A stretch of 64,000 nt of DNA from Maridesulfovibrio salexigens DSM 2638 (GTDB lineage: Bacteria; Desulfobacterota; Desulfovibrionia; Desulfovibrionales; Desulfovibrionaceae): contig NC_012881.1 of NCBI RefSeq assembly GCF_000023445.1, forward strand, positions 625,501 through 689,500. The letters are read 5' to 3'. The notes under the pieces were generated by a model. The model saw only the letters and a list, made by a program, of their open reading frames with translations, was not told the origin of the DNA and ran no database searches. The translations under genes were made by a program, and so were the position numbers. This document shows, one piece after another, positions 36,691 to 44,544 of this stretch; positions within the stretch are counted from its first letter, which is position 1, and every line of letters begins with the position of its first letter.

Positions 36691-36840
36691 TTAGAAAACA
36701 GTATAAATAAATGGGGCGATAGCCGAACCACTTGTAAGGACAACCAGTGACCCAAAAAGGAGTAGGGTAACAATGATAGGAATCAACCAAAATTTCTTAC
36801 GTTTAGAAAAAAATCCGAAAAGGTCTTTTAAAAAGTTCAT
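36691..36840 (-). CDS. DUF5989 family small membrane protein
   Basis: 49 residues. MNFLKDLFGFFSKRKKFW is followed by one membrane helix (LIPIIVTLLLFGSLVVLTSG) and ends SAIAPFIYTVF. The lysine-rich start and the single helix match the small DUF5989 proteins found next to NodU-type carbamoyltransferases. It lies 9 bases upstream of the carbamoyltransferase and is preceded by a reasonable SD (CAGGAG). Too short for most automatic gene callers. Confidence 0.75.
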   Translation of the reverse strand: MNFLKDLFGFFSKRKKFWLIPIIVTLLLFGSLVVLTSGSAIAPFIYTVF

Positions 36841-36877
36841 ATTATCTCCTGAATATTATCGCTATTAGTCAGTAGGA

Positions 36878-37270
36878 CTAAAAGGGATCTTCAATTTCTT
36901 CTGAATTATATTTATGGTTTCTGGTGACAAAAGCGGATTCGTCCTTTGCTTTCCATTTTTTCAACAGCATCGGATCATGTCCAAAAAGACGTCTAAGAAT
37001 AGCTAAGGGAGTCACCACAACAAAAAAAACAAGAGTTAAAATTACTTTAGACATAAAGCTTCCCAGTAATTGAGAGAAGGTAAGCCAAAGTTTTGCGGGG
37101 TACTTAAAGGCCATACTCCATGTCATGTTCACGATAAGAAGGCCGCCTGCCCCAAAAATCCAGTTCCAGTCTTTGTAGACAAAGCCGACAATTAGGCAAA
37201 TTAGTACCATTGCCATTCCGGTGTCTGATGCTTCTTTTTTGCCTACTATTATTTTATTGGGCTCGCTCAT
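36878..37270 (-). CDS. SxtJ family membrane protein
   Basis: 130 residues from ATG 37270, which follows GGAGATAAAT; an ATG four codons upstream is less likely. Three or so hydrophobic segments (MAMVLICLIVGFVY, WIFGAGGLLIVNMTW, VILTLVFFVVVTPLAIL) and a charged C-terminus (WKAKDESAFVTR). The VVTPLAILRRLFGHDPM stretch is typical of the SxtJ family, named from the saxitoxin cluster, whose role is unknown but which often neighbours carbamoyltransferases. Consistent gene order with DUF5989 supports a conserved module. Confidence 0.75.
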   Translation of the reverse strand: MSEPNKIIVGKKEASDTGMAMVLICLIVGFVYKDWNWIFGAGGLLIVNMTWSMAFKYPAKLWLTFSQLLGSFMSKVILTLVFFVVVTPLAILRRLFGHDPMLLKKWKAKDESAFVTRNHKYNSEEIEDPF

Positions 37271-37296
37271 ATTTATCTCCAAAATTTAATCAAAAA

Positions 37297-38502
37297 CTAT
37301 TGTTTGCGGATATTACCGGACGCATTAATTTCAGCAATGAATTTATTCAAGGCTTCACCTAGTACAGTGTAACCTTTCTGATTTAAGTGGCCCACATCTA
37401 CTGGTCCGTGCAGCATTTCATGTTTTGCTGCTTTTCTTAGATAAGGAAGCGTATCGAAATAAAGAAGGTTTTGGTTTTGCGCAATTTCTTGCACAGAATT
37501 TTCAACCTGTTGAGCAATTCTCATAGCTTCATCTACATTAACTTTATTACCGGTCCTGTCGCCAATCACCAAATCAGATTCATATTCATAGCACTCCAGA
37601 ACAGAAGGAACGTATACTACATAGAAAATGGTGTCCGGGTAATTGTTTTTCAAGAATATTAAAGATTGCTCAAATATATATAATCCAAGTTTAATTTCAT
37701 TCTGAGTTAAGTTTAAGGTTAACATGTCAAGACGCGGAAAATTTGGTTTTACTGTAGTGTCAGTGAGTTTAATTATATTTGCATCTTGGTAAGGCCAGTC
37801 ATGTTTTGAATTGTCTTCACTTTTTGCTCCTGCGAAAGAAGCTGCAGCACTGTTTATTTTTGCAAACAGAATTCTAGTCATATAAGTAAGTGAAGGTGAC
37901 CATTTCACAATGCTGTATGATTTTTCACTTTCTACAAAAGAAGCGAGAAAATTTTGAAAGTATTCTGGATCATTAACTTTAGAAATATCATAACCTTTGT
38001 AGCTGACTTCCATTCTGGTCATGTTATCTCGAAGATCATTTCCAGCGTAGAAATAGACAAGGCATTGTTTCGGTGCAGAAAGAGGTAGCCCGGAAAAGTG
38101 CGAGGCATAATCCAAAGTATCTACGAACTGGGCAACAGCTTTAGGGTTGTCCGCTCCTGAACGTCCGAAGCTAACAACATCATAACCACTTAAATCGTGG
38201 AGGATGTGTGCAGCGTTAAACGGTGAATTCTTGGTCTTATCAGCCTCCAGTAACCAGTCTCCTTTACCCTGAGCATAAGAATCTCCAATTATTCCAATGT
38301 AATCATTTTGAGGAATAAGATCCTTTTTCGAAGATTGTGCAAAGACTCTTAGCGGACGCTCAACAAATTCATGTCTGTTGAGAGGGAGGTTCGATAATAT
38401 GCCGTTAAAAACAAATTTATCAATTAACCAGCAGCAGACTAGTATGCTGACAAGAATTAAAATGGTGTTAATAGAAAAGTTTTTTATTTTATTATAGTTC
38501 AT
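37297..38502 (-). CDS. SGNH/GDSL hydrolase-like membrane-anchored protein
   Basis: 401 residues. An N-terminal membrane anchor (about 10-28) is followed by GIIGDSYAQGKGD with Ser75 in the GDS-x motif, YFYAGNDLRDN near 155 as the conserved G-x-ND block, and DVGHLNQKGY near 375 for the catalytic Asp and His. The catalytic domain is probably on the periplasmic side. SGNH enzymes of this sort add or remove acetyl groups on glycans. It is the first gene of the four-gene minus-strand set, 26 bases from the SxtJ gene. Confidence 0.8.
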   Translation of the reverse strand: MNYNKIKNFSINTILILVSILVCCWLIDKFVFNGILSNLPLNRHEFVERPLRVFAQSSKKDLIPQNDYIGIIGDSYAQGKGDWLLEADKTKNSPFNAAHILHDLSGYDVVSFGRSGADNPKAVAQFVDTLDYASHFSGLPLSAPKQCLVYFYAGNDLRDNMTRMEVSYKGYDISKVNDPEYFQNFLASFVESEKSYSIVKWSPSLTYMTRILFAKINSAAASFAGAKSEDNSKHDWPYQDANIIKLTDTTVKPNFPRLDMLTLNLTQNEIKLGLYIFEQSLIFLKNNYPDTIFYVVYVPSVLECYEYESDLVIGDRTGNKVNVDEAMRIAQQVENSVQEIAQNQNLLYFDTLPYLRKAAKHEMLHGPVDVGHLNQKGYTVLGEALNKFIAEINASGNIRKQ

Positions 38503-38822
38503 TGTGAATCGAAATACTAAAATTACATGTGCTTAGGCTTAAGAATTAATTAGTTGTAAGCCCCGCCTCTTGTTTTTTACAGGTTCTTAATAGAAGAATA
38601 AAGGCCTATCAAGTTCTTTATCGTATAGGGGGCCGGTAATTTAATCTTGAAGGTGGACTTCGTAATTATTGTCATGGAATGACTTCGTAACACGCATAGA
38701 TATCAAATAAAAGGTGACAACTCTTATATGAGTTGCCACCTTTGAATTATTACTAGTAATTTACAGAAGATATATTAGAAAAGCAGGTAATGAAAGATTA
38801 GTTAATCTCTATAGTTAAATGC
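38503..38822. other. 320-base intergenic region
   Basis: Contains the terminator at 38710-38743 for the methyltransferase gene to its right, and presumably the promoter for the SGNH-carbamoyltransferase set. No coding frame or RNA gene was seen. Confidence 0.5.
38710..38743. terminator. terminator after methyltransferase
   Basis: An inverted repeat AAAGGTGACAACTC / GAGTTGCCACCTTT with one mismatch and a short AT loop, 79 bases past the minus-strand methyltransferase stop. Confidence 0.7.
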
Positions 38823-39695
38823 TTAGGCAGAATATGGAATTGAAACCTTGTTTTTGGCTGATGCCGGATAAAGAGCAGGTTTTTTAGTGTGCGATGGATA
38901 AAGAGATTGACTTATCTTTGAGTAGCACTTTCTCCTGAAATTTTTACGTTTACTTTTGGACGGTATGAAACTGGATAAGAGGTGGCTGGCAGATTTTGCT
39001 ATCCGAGCCAACTGGTTAAGCTCGTTTCCACGCTTATATAATGTCAGCAAAAGTTCAGGGTGCGTCACTTTCAAGTTCAATTTAGTATCGAAGTCGTAAT
39101 CATCGAATAAGGAATCGATTATTTCTTTAGTGGTAAAAACAAAGATGTTTTGTCTGTAGTGATCAACAACTAAAGCATCATCCCAAACTAAAGGACGTAT
39201 AATATCCAAGGGGAAGTATCCCTTTCGCTTGAATTTTTCCGCCCAATATTCAGGCCATTGCTCATTTACATGAGAAACTCCGCCTTGATACGGCACTGCT
39301 GCGGAAAACAGAATTACATCAGAAAAAGATGTTAGGGCATCGACAAAATAATCAGCCTTGTCTGCTTCCAGATGTTCAGCAACTTCTAGACTGATTGCGA
39401 GGTCATATTTTTTGTTTATTTTGGATGCAAAGTCAGAAGACAGGTCAGAAGGTATAAAAGAATCCGCAGGGATACGCAGTAACTTTTTGTTTACATAATC
39501 TCCATCCAGTCCCAATACCTCGGTAAAGCCATTCTCGGCGCAAATGGAAAGCCATGTTCCCACTCCGCACCCGGCGTCAATTGCACTTTTTAAGTCAGGG
39601 AAAAGCGACAATAAAATAGGAATCACACGCTGTGCAGAAAGGGCACTTGCGTCTGCTTGGCCAAGATAAAACTCATCACTATAACTGTCTTCCAT
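38823..39695 (-). CDS. class I SAM-dependent methyltransferase
   Basis: 290 residues from ATG 39695 (GGAGCG at the right distance); an upstream in-frame start adds 37 residues that look like a hydrophobic leader and lack an SD. SAIDAGCGVGTWLSI near 37-51 is motif I, LGLDGDYV follows, and AISLEVAEHLEADKADYF near 97-115 has the conserved acidic residue and HLE. This subfamily is often found in capsule or O-antigen clusters. Monocistronic, with a terminator downstream. Confidence 0.8.
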   Translation of the reverse strand: MEDSYSDEFYLGQADASALSAQRVIPILLSLFPDLKSAIDAGCGVGTWLSICAENGFTEVLGLDGDYVNKKLLRIPADSFIPSDLSSDFASKINKKYDLAISLEVAEHLEADKADYFVDALTSFSDVILFSAAVPYQGGVSHVNEQWPEYWAEKFKRKGYFPLDIIRPLVWDDALVVDHYRQNIFVFTTKEIIDSLFDDYDFDTKLNLKVTHPELLLTLYKRGNELNQLARIAKSASHLLSSFIPSKSKRKNFRRKCYSKISQSLYPSHTKKPALYPASAKNKVSIPYSA

Positions 39696-40090
39696 GGTAC
39701 GCTCCAAAAGTATAGAAAATTTCAGAGGGAACCTAACCGTAAGTAATCTAAATATCAAGCGCTCGTATATTTTTAATACTACTAAAACTGTTATGTTTTT
39801 GAGCACTGGATTTTGTCAGCCATGGTAAGCCTTTTTTATATTGGGGTAAATATGCTGTTGTGTCTTCCAATGTGTGGGAGGTTCGCGGTACAAAGTCAAA
39901 GGAGAGCAAAGTCTTTTGTATAATTTTATGTAGTTTCTTTTGGTAAATACGGCTTTGCGGGCACAGTTATTGTTGCCGCTGAAGAAACCGTGGCGCTATA
40001 TACTTTTTGTTTTAGGATCATAGGTATACAGCAAGTCAAAATAGTTTAATGACTTGGCCTTTTTTTTAACATATTCTGATGAGGCTATCT
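39696..40090. other. 395-base intergenic region with a lone hairpin
   Basis: Between two minus-strand genes. It includes an imperfect terminator-like structure on the plus strand at 40031-40066 (see separate entry) with no plus-strand gene upstream. Nothing else of note was seen. Confidence 0.4.
40031..40066 (+). terminator. orphan intrinsic-terminator-like hairpin
   Basis: CAAGTCA / TGACTTG with an 11-base loop, followed by GCC and a run of eight T on the plus strand. No plus-strand gene ends here, so it may close an unannotated small RNA, or it may be a chance match. The stem is only 7 bp. Confidence 0.35.
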
Positions 40091-40510
40091 CTATCTCCAG
40101 CCCTTACCTGCATTACTGAAAATTTCCGTAATTCTAATATTCTTCACGGGTTTAAACTTATTTGCCCGCGCTTCCTGAGGGGTTTTACCGGTGCTTTCAT
40201 AGATTGTTTCTATGTACTTGAGCAGGCCGACCATTCCTTTGCTTTTTTTGCTGGTCTTTTTAACTTTGCAGGTGATGGTATCGGGTGAAATCGCGTGGTA
40301 TCTGGCGAGGTAGGTCCCGTCTTTTTGGAGTAAAACTTCCATACGACTGAAGCCTTTGATGTGGCTTTTGTTCAGCTTGACAACCCAGCCTATGGCGAAA
40401 TTTGTAAAGGTATCCAGTTCTTCCTTGGTGCCGGGCTGTGAGCCGTATGCTGCTGAGCAAAGCAGCATAGTGATAAAAACAGATGTTAAAATTTTACTGG
40501 CAAGTCTCAT
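40091..40510 (-). CDS. secreted protein of unknown function
   Basis: 139 residues from ATG 40510 with GGAGAACCCC upstream. A signal peptide (MRLASKILTSVFITMLLCSAAYG) is followed by a basic, mostly alpha/beta-looking domain rich in Lys. No domain was recognised. It follows the VWA-OmpA gene on the same strand after a terminator, so it probably has its own promoter. Probably periplasmic. Confidence 0.55.
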   Translation of the reverse strand: MRLASKILTSVFITMLLCSAAYGSQPGTKEELDTFTNFAIGWVVKLNKSHIKGFSRMEVLLQKDGTYLARYHAISPDTITCKVKKTSKKSKGMVGLLKYIETIYESTGKTPQEARANKFKPVKNIRITEIFSNAGKGWR

Positions 40511-40530
40511 GGGGTTCTCCAAATTGCGAA

Positions 40531-40564
40531 AAGGGTGGAAAGATAAATCTTTCCACCCTCTTTT
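40531..40564. terminator. terminator after VWA-OmpA gene
   Basis: A stem GGGTGGAAAGA / TCTTTCCACCC with a five-base loop (TAAAT), 17 bases after the VWA-OmpA stop on the minus strand. Confidence 0.8.
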
Positions 40565-40580
40565 AATGCTTATGCGGCTT

Positions 40581-41651
40581 TTAGTCTTCTACGTCGATTT
40601 CAACGCGGCGGTTAAGCTTGCGTCCTTCTTTAGTCTTGTTGTCGTACTTGGGATTCATTTCGCCGTACCCCTTAACTTCCAGACGCTTAGGAGCAATACC
40701 GTTGGCTGCAAGCCAGTCTGCAACAGATTTGGCTCTGCGCTCGGAGAGGCCCTGGTTGTATGCTTCGGAGCCGGAGGAGTCAGTGTGACCGCCGACCAGA
40801 ACCTTAAGGTTCGGGAATTCTTCAAGCATGGTTGCAGCTTCAGTCAGTGCCGGAACCATTTCATCAGTGATCTGGTATTTGTCGAAACCGAAGTTGAAAT
40901 TACGGAAAACGATTTTTTCCTGAACCGGAACAACCGGAACTACAACTTCTTCAACAACTTCAACGATCAGTTCTTCTTCCTGAGTATAGAAGACGTCCTG
41001 TGCGAACTTATCCAGAACTGCTTTATCAGCAAGGGCACTAGCATCAACATAAACGCCGCAAGGAGTGAGGCTTGCGAGACGCTTCAGGTTAGCTTTACCG
41101 CGTGCGGTGTCGGCTACACTGATGATGTGCAGGCAGAAACGGTCGCCGTAAGTCTTTGCCATATCGGAGACTACAAGCGCAGGGTTGCGGCCGGAGTTGG
41201 TCAGGCCGTCGGAAACAAAAATCACTGCGAATTTGCCGCCCCAGTTTTTAACAACGCCGTTAAGGTCGGAAAATCCGGTTCCAATCGGGGTGGACTGGAA
41301 GAAAGGCAGGTCACTGGGAACGGATGCGATTCCTTTAGCCATAGCTGCTCTGGTGAACATGGACTTAGGGGAATATGTTGCAAAGTCGGGCATTGCGTAA
41401 AGAGCAGAGTCGTAGCCCAGCTCGGGAACAACATTGTTGAGTCTCTTCAGAGCGTTGAGTCCGGCAATAATTTTGGGATTGCCGGTGGAATCATATGTCT
41501 GAGACATAGATGGTGAAGTATCAACAAAATATGCGAAAGCATCGACTTTGGGTTTAAGAACGATTCTGGACTCAGCAGAGGCCATGGAGCCGAAGGCCAG
41601 AAGAGCGGCTAAGGCAACAGTCAGGATTAATGAAACTTTTCTTTTGAACAT
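40581..41651 (-). CDS. VWA domain fused to OmpA-like peptidoglycan-binding domain
   Basis: 356 residues. A signal peptide (1-26, ending ASAE), a von Willebrand A-type domain with the MIDAS motif DTSPSMS at 44-50 and VSDGLTNSG near 165-173, a Val/Glu-rich linker (about 225-245), and an OmpA/MotB C-terminal domain (NFNFGFDKYQIT, then VGGHTDSSGSEAYNQGLSER). ATG 41651 has CGGAGG upstream. It should be a periplasmic protein attached to peptidoglycan, with a metal-dependent protein-binding head. The function is unknown. Confidence 0.88.
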   Translation of the reverse strand: MFKRKVSLILTVALAALLAFGSMASAESRIVLKPKVDAFAYFVDTSPSMSQTYDSTGNPKIIAGLNALKRLNNVVPELGYDSALYAMPDFATYSPKSMFTRAAMAKGIASVPSDLPFFQSTPIGTGFSDLNGVVKNWGGKFAVIFVSDGLTNSGRNPALVVSDMAKTYGDRFCLHIISVADTARGKANLKRLASLTPCGVYVDASALADKAVLDKFAQDVFYTQEEELIVEVVEEVVVPVVPVQEKIVFRNFNFGFDKYQITDEMVPALTEAATMLEEFPNLKVLVGGHTDSSGSEAYNQGLSERRAKSVADWLAANGIAPKRLEVKGYGEMNPKYDNKTKEGRKLNRRVEIDVED

Positions 41652-41753
41652 TATGAAAGTCCTCCGGTATGTTGGTTAACGGTTTTAGTTAGAATTTATA
41701 CTCTCTCAAAATTAAGGCATTGGCTGGTCTTAATCAATAGTTTTGTATTATTT

Positions 41754-43085
41754 TTATGGTCTTTTTAATTTTTCAGTTCCCGCGAAGTGTTTTTCAAGCA
41801 TGATTTTAAGAATGGTTCTGTCGGTGTCGATCATGCCCTGTGTGCTCAAGGTGCCTATGTTTTGCATGGTCTGCTCTGGTGAGCTGCCGATAATACCGTC
41901 TGTGGAATGTACATTTACTCCATGAATGGCAAAAAGGGCGGCTTGAACCGCTGTTCCGGCCGCAGTCGCCAGTTTTAAAGCACATCCGCATTTGGCCCCG
42001 TCACAGATAATTCCTGCAAGATCCTCGGTGAGGTTTGTGATGGCTCCCGCCATTTGAGGCGGGGTTCCGCCCATGAGATAGGTGATCCCGGCGGTGGCTC
42101 CTGCTCCTGCTGCGACAGAGCATCCGCATACAGCGGATAACCTTCCTGTCTGGGCTTTTACATATGCGGTTACAAGGTGACTGAGAGCAATGGCCTCCAG
42201 CATGGTTTTCTCGGAGCAATCCACGAATTCACTTACAGCATAAATGGGCAGAATTGCGGTCAGGCCGTGGTTTCCCGATCCGCCTGAACTCATTGCCGGG
42301 AGTTTGATGCCTCCCATACGAGCATCAGATGCAGCTGAAGTTATGGTTCGGGCGGCAAGAATCATATCTCTGTTAAGGATTTTCATGCGGGCCAGCTTTT
42401 CAAAGGTAGCCCCTACTGCCAGACCAGAACCGTGTTTGAGTCCGTAATCAGCAAGGCGCATGTTGTAAGTGATTCCTTCTTTAAGGAATGTGAAATCCTG
42501 CTCGTCGAGATCGTTGATCATGTCTACGAGGTCGTCGAGGGACAGAGTCTTGATGAAATCCTCAAGTTTGGAAACATCCGCCTTTTGTGCCTGCTGTTTT
42601 TTGACCAGAGTAGAGTCCTTTACAGGTTCTCCATTGAGGGTCAGGGAAATGATGTTGTCATGTACACCTTCGATGGTTGTTTCAACATGATCGGAACCGA
42701 AGGTAAGCAGAGCGCGGACATAGATGCCATGCCTGTTCTCAAGCAGATTCACTGTTACAGGATTTTTGTCTTTGTATTTGCAGGCTTCTTTGGCGCTTTC
42801 TTCGTCAAGGGGTTCAAGAACTTCAAGTCCGAGTGCCGGATCGCCATAAAGTGCGCCCAAAGCTGCTGCGGTATCCAGTCCGTTTAATCCGCCAGTTCCG
42901 GGGATGATTACAGCCAGTCCGTTTTTGTAGATATTCGGGTCAACCCAGACTTCGATTTTATCCGGTCTTTTGTCCGGAATTACTGAAGCTGCAGCAGCAG
43001 TGGCAAGAGCTATTGCGACAGGTTCGGTGCAGCCCAGTGCAGGGGAAACTTCAAGATGGAGGATTTCTTTTACAGAGTATTTCAT
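41754..43085 (-). CDS. cyuA: L-cysteine desulfidase-like (CyuA/UPF0597) protein
   Basis: 443 residues from ATG 43085 (AAGGA upstream; seven extra codons possible). HLEVSPALGCTEPVAIALA near 10-28 is the N-terminal hallmark, SSGGSGNHGLTAILP near 260-275 and the cysteines in CGCSVAAG and CDGAKCGCALKL belong to the serine-dehydratase-alpha-like fold with a 4Fe-4S cluster. In E. coli and methanogens members degrade cysteine to pyruvate, sulfide and ammonia. The family also contains serine dehydratase relatives, so substrate is likely but not proven. Confidence 0.85.
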   Translation of the reverse strand: MKYSVKEILHLEVSPALGCTEPVAIALATAAAASVIPDKRPDKIEVWVDPNIYKNGLAVIIPGTGGLNGLDTAAALGALYGDPALGLEVLEPLDEESAKEACKYKDKNPVTVNLLENRHGIYVRALLTFGSDHVETTIEGVHDNIISLTLNGEPVKDSTLVKKQQAQKADVSKLEDFIKTLSLDDLVDMINDLDEQDFTFLKEGITYNMRLADYGLKHGSGLAVGATFEKLARMKILNRDMILAARTITSAASDARMGGIKLPAMSSGGSGNHGLTAILPIYAVSEFVDCSEKTMLEAIALSHLVTAYVKAQTGRLSAVCGCSVAAGAGATAGITYLMGGTPPQMAGAITNLTEDLAGIICDGAKCGCALKLATAAGTAVQAALFAIHGVNVHSTDGIIGSSPEQTMQNIGTLSTQGMIDTDRTILKIMLEKHFAGTEKLKRP

Positions 43086-43540
43086 GACAATCCTTTGACT
43101 TCTCATGTTAGTTTAATGTTGAGGTCTAAGTCAGCTTGGATAAGTAAGCTTCGTATGTAAATAAAGTCTAGAAATAATCATAATAAATGTTTGTGGTTAA
43201 ATAACGATAACATTAAAATACAATTAAGCAAGATTAAAAACAAGAAGTATAAAGTTGAATTGTGCTAAAGATGGAACGGTGGATGTTTAAATATGTTTTA
43301 AATTGATGTGTACAACATAACTTCATCTATATCTAAGTTGTCTTTTGTTTAAAAACTGAGCTTTTTGTGCATCAGCTGATGTTAAGAGAAATTTATTGCG
43401 TTTGTATTTGTGTAAATAAGGTCTTTTAACTTAAATGTAGTTGAAAAGTGTCAGAAAAATAAGTAACATCCGGCAACTTGTATTGTGTGATAGTGCTAAT
43501 AGATGTTTATATCTGCTTAAAATAGCTGGAGAAACTATAT
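43086..43540. other. 455-base AT-rich intergenic region
   Basis: Divergent region between cyuA and hldD. Strongly AT-rich with no hairpin, RNA gene or coding frame. Likely carries both promoters; I could not place a specific one. Confidence 0.5.
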
Positions 43541-44518
43541 ATGTATATTGTAACTGGCGGAGCCGGTTTTATCGGCAGTGCCATGGTTTGGAAATTAAAC
43601 CAGATGGGAATCGACGATATCCTGATTGTCGATAACCTTGCTAAGACTGATAAATGGAAAAATTTAGTCAATCTGCGCTACGAGGATTACATTCACAGGG
43701 ATCAGTTTTTCAAGTTCATTCTTGAAGGTGACGATCCCTTTAAAACTGATGCTGTAATCCACATGGGTGCCTGTTCTTCAACCACGGAACAGGATGCGGA
43801 CTTTCTCATGGAGAACAACTACCGCTATACCCAGATGCTTTGTCGCTTCTGCCTCCAGCATGACGTGCGTTTTATCAATGCTTCCAGCGCCGCCACCTAC
43901 GGTGACGGACAGTTCGGATTTGATGACGACCATGAAGGCATTGATCGTCTCAAACCTATGAACATGTACGGGTACTCCAAACAGCTTTTCGACCTTTGGG
44001 CCAAGCGCGGCGGAGTGCTGGATAAGCTGGTCAGCCTCAAATTTTTCAATGTATTCGGACCTAACGAATACCATAAAGACGATATGAAGAGTGTTATCTG
44101 CAAGGCTTTTCACCAGATAGGTGAAACCGAAGAGATGAAGCTTTTCAAATCCTACAAGCCGGAATATCCCCACGGCGGCCAGAAGCGCGACTTTGTTTAT
44201 ATTAAAGATTGCGTTGACGTTATGTGGTGGTTCCTGCAGAACCCGCAGGCTAACGGTATCTTCAATATCGGTACCGGTCAGGCTCGCGAATGGAATGAAC
44301 TTGCACGTTCTGTTTTCGCCGCGATGGATGTTGAACCGAACATCAGCTACATCGAGATGCCGGAAACAATTCGTGACAAGTACCAGTATTTCACTCAGGC
44401 CAATATGAGCAAGCTGGTGGAAGCTGGCTATGATAAGCCGTTTACTTCGCTGGAAGATGCGGCGAAAGATTATGTGCAGAATTATCTGGCTCAGGAAGAT
44501 CCTTATCTCAAGAGTTAA
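43541..44518 (+). CDS. hldD: ADP-L-glycero-D-manno-heptose-6-epimerase
   Basis: A 325-residue extended SDR. TGGAGFIGS at 5-13 is the NAD(P) motif; HMGACSSTTEQD near 75-86 and YGYSKQLFDLWAKR near 146-159 (Tyr-x3-Lys) match the HldD/RfaD family. The length fits (about 310-330). It converts ADP-D-glycero- to ADP-L-glycero-manno-heptose for LPS core. GGAG lies 8 bases before ATG 43541. lptD follows after 26 bases, linking core-sugar synthesis with LPS export. Confidence 0.95.
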   Translation: MYIVTGGAGFIGSAMVWKLNQMGIDDILIVDNLAKTDKWKNLVNLRYEDYIHRDQFFKFILEGDDPFKTDAVIHMGACSSTTEQDADFLMENNYRYTQMLCRFCLQHDVRFINASSAATYGDGQFGFDDDHEGIDRLKPMNMYGYSKQLFDLWAKRGGVLDKLVSLKFFNVFGPNEYHKDDMKSVICKAFHQIGETEEMKLFKSYKPEYPHGGQKRDFVYIKDCVDVMWWFLQNPQANGIFNIGTGQAREWNELARSVFAAMDVEPNISYIEMPETIRDKYQYFTQANMSKLVEAGYDKPFTSLEDAAKDYVQNYLAQEDPYLKS

Positions 44519-44544
44519 TTGTTAATCCGGTTAGCCGGGACAGT

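Noticed and set aside
40356-41516. 386-codon plus-strand frame opposite the VWA-OmpA gene
   Set aside because: Antisense shadow of a well-supported gene with signal peptide and two domains; no SD.
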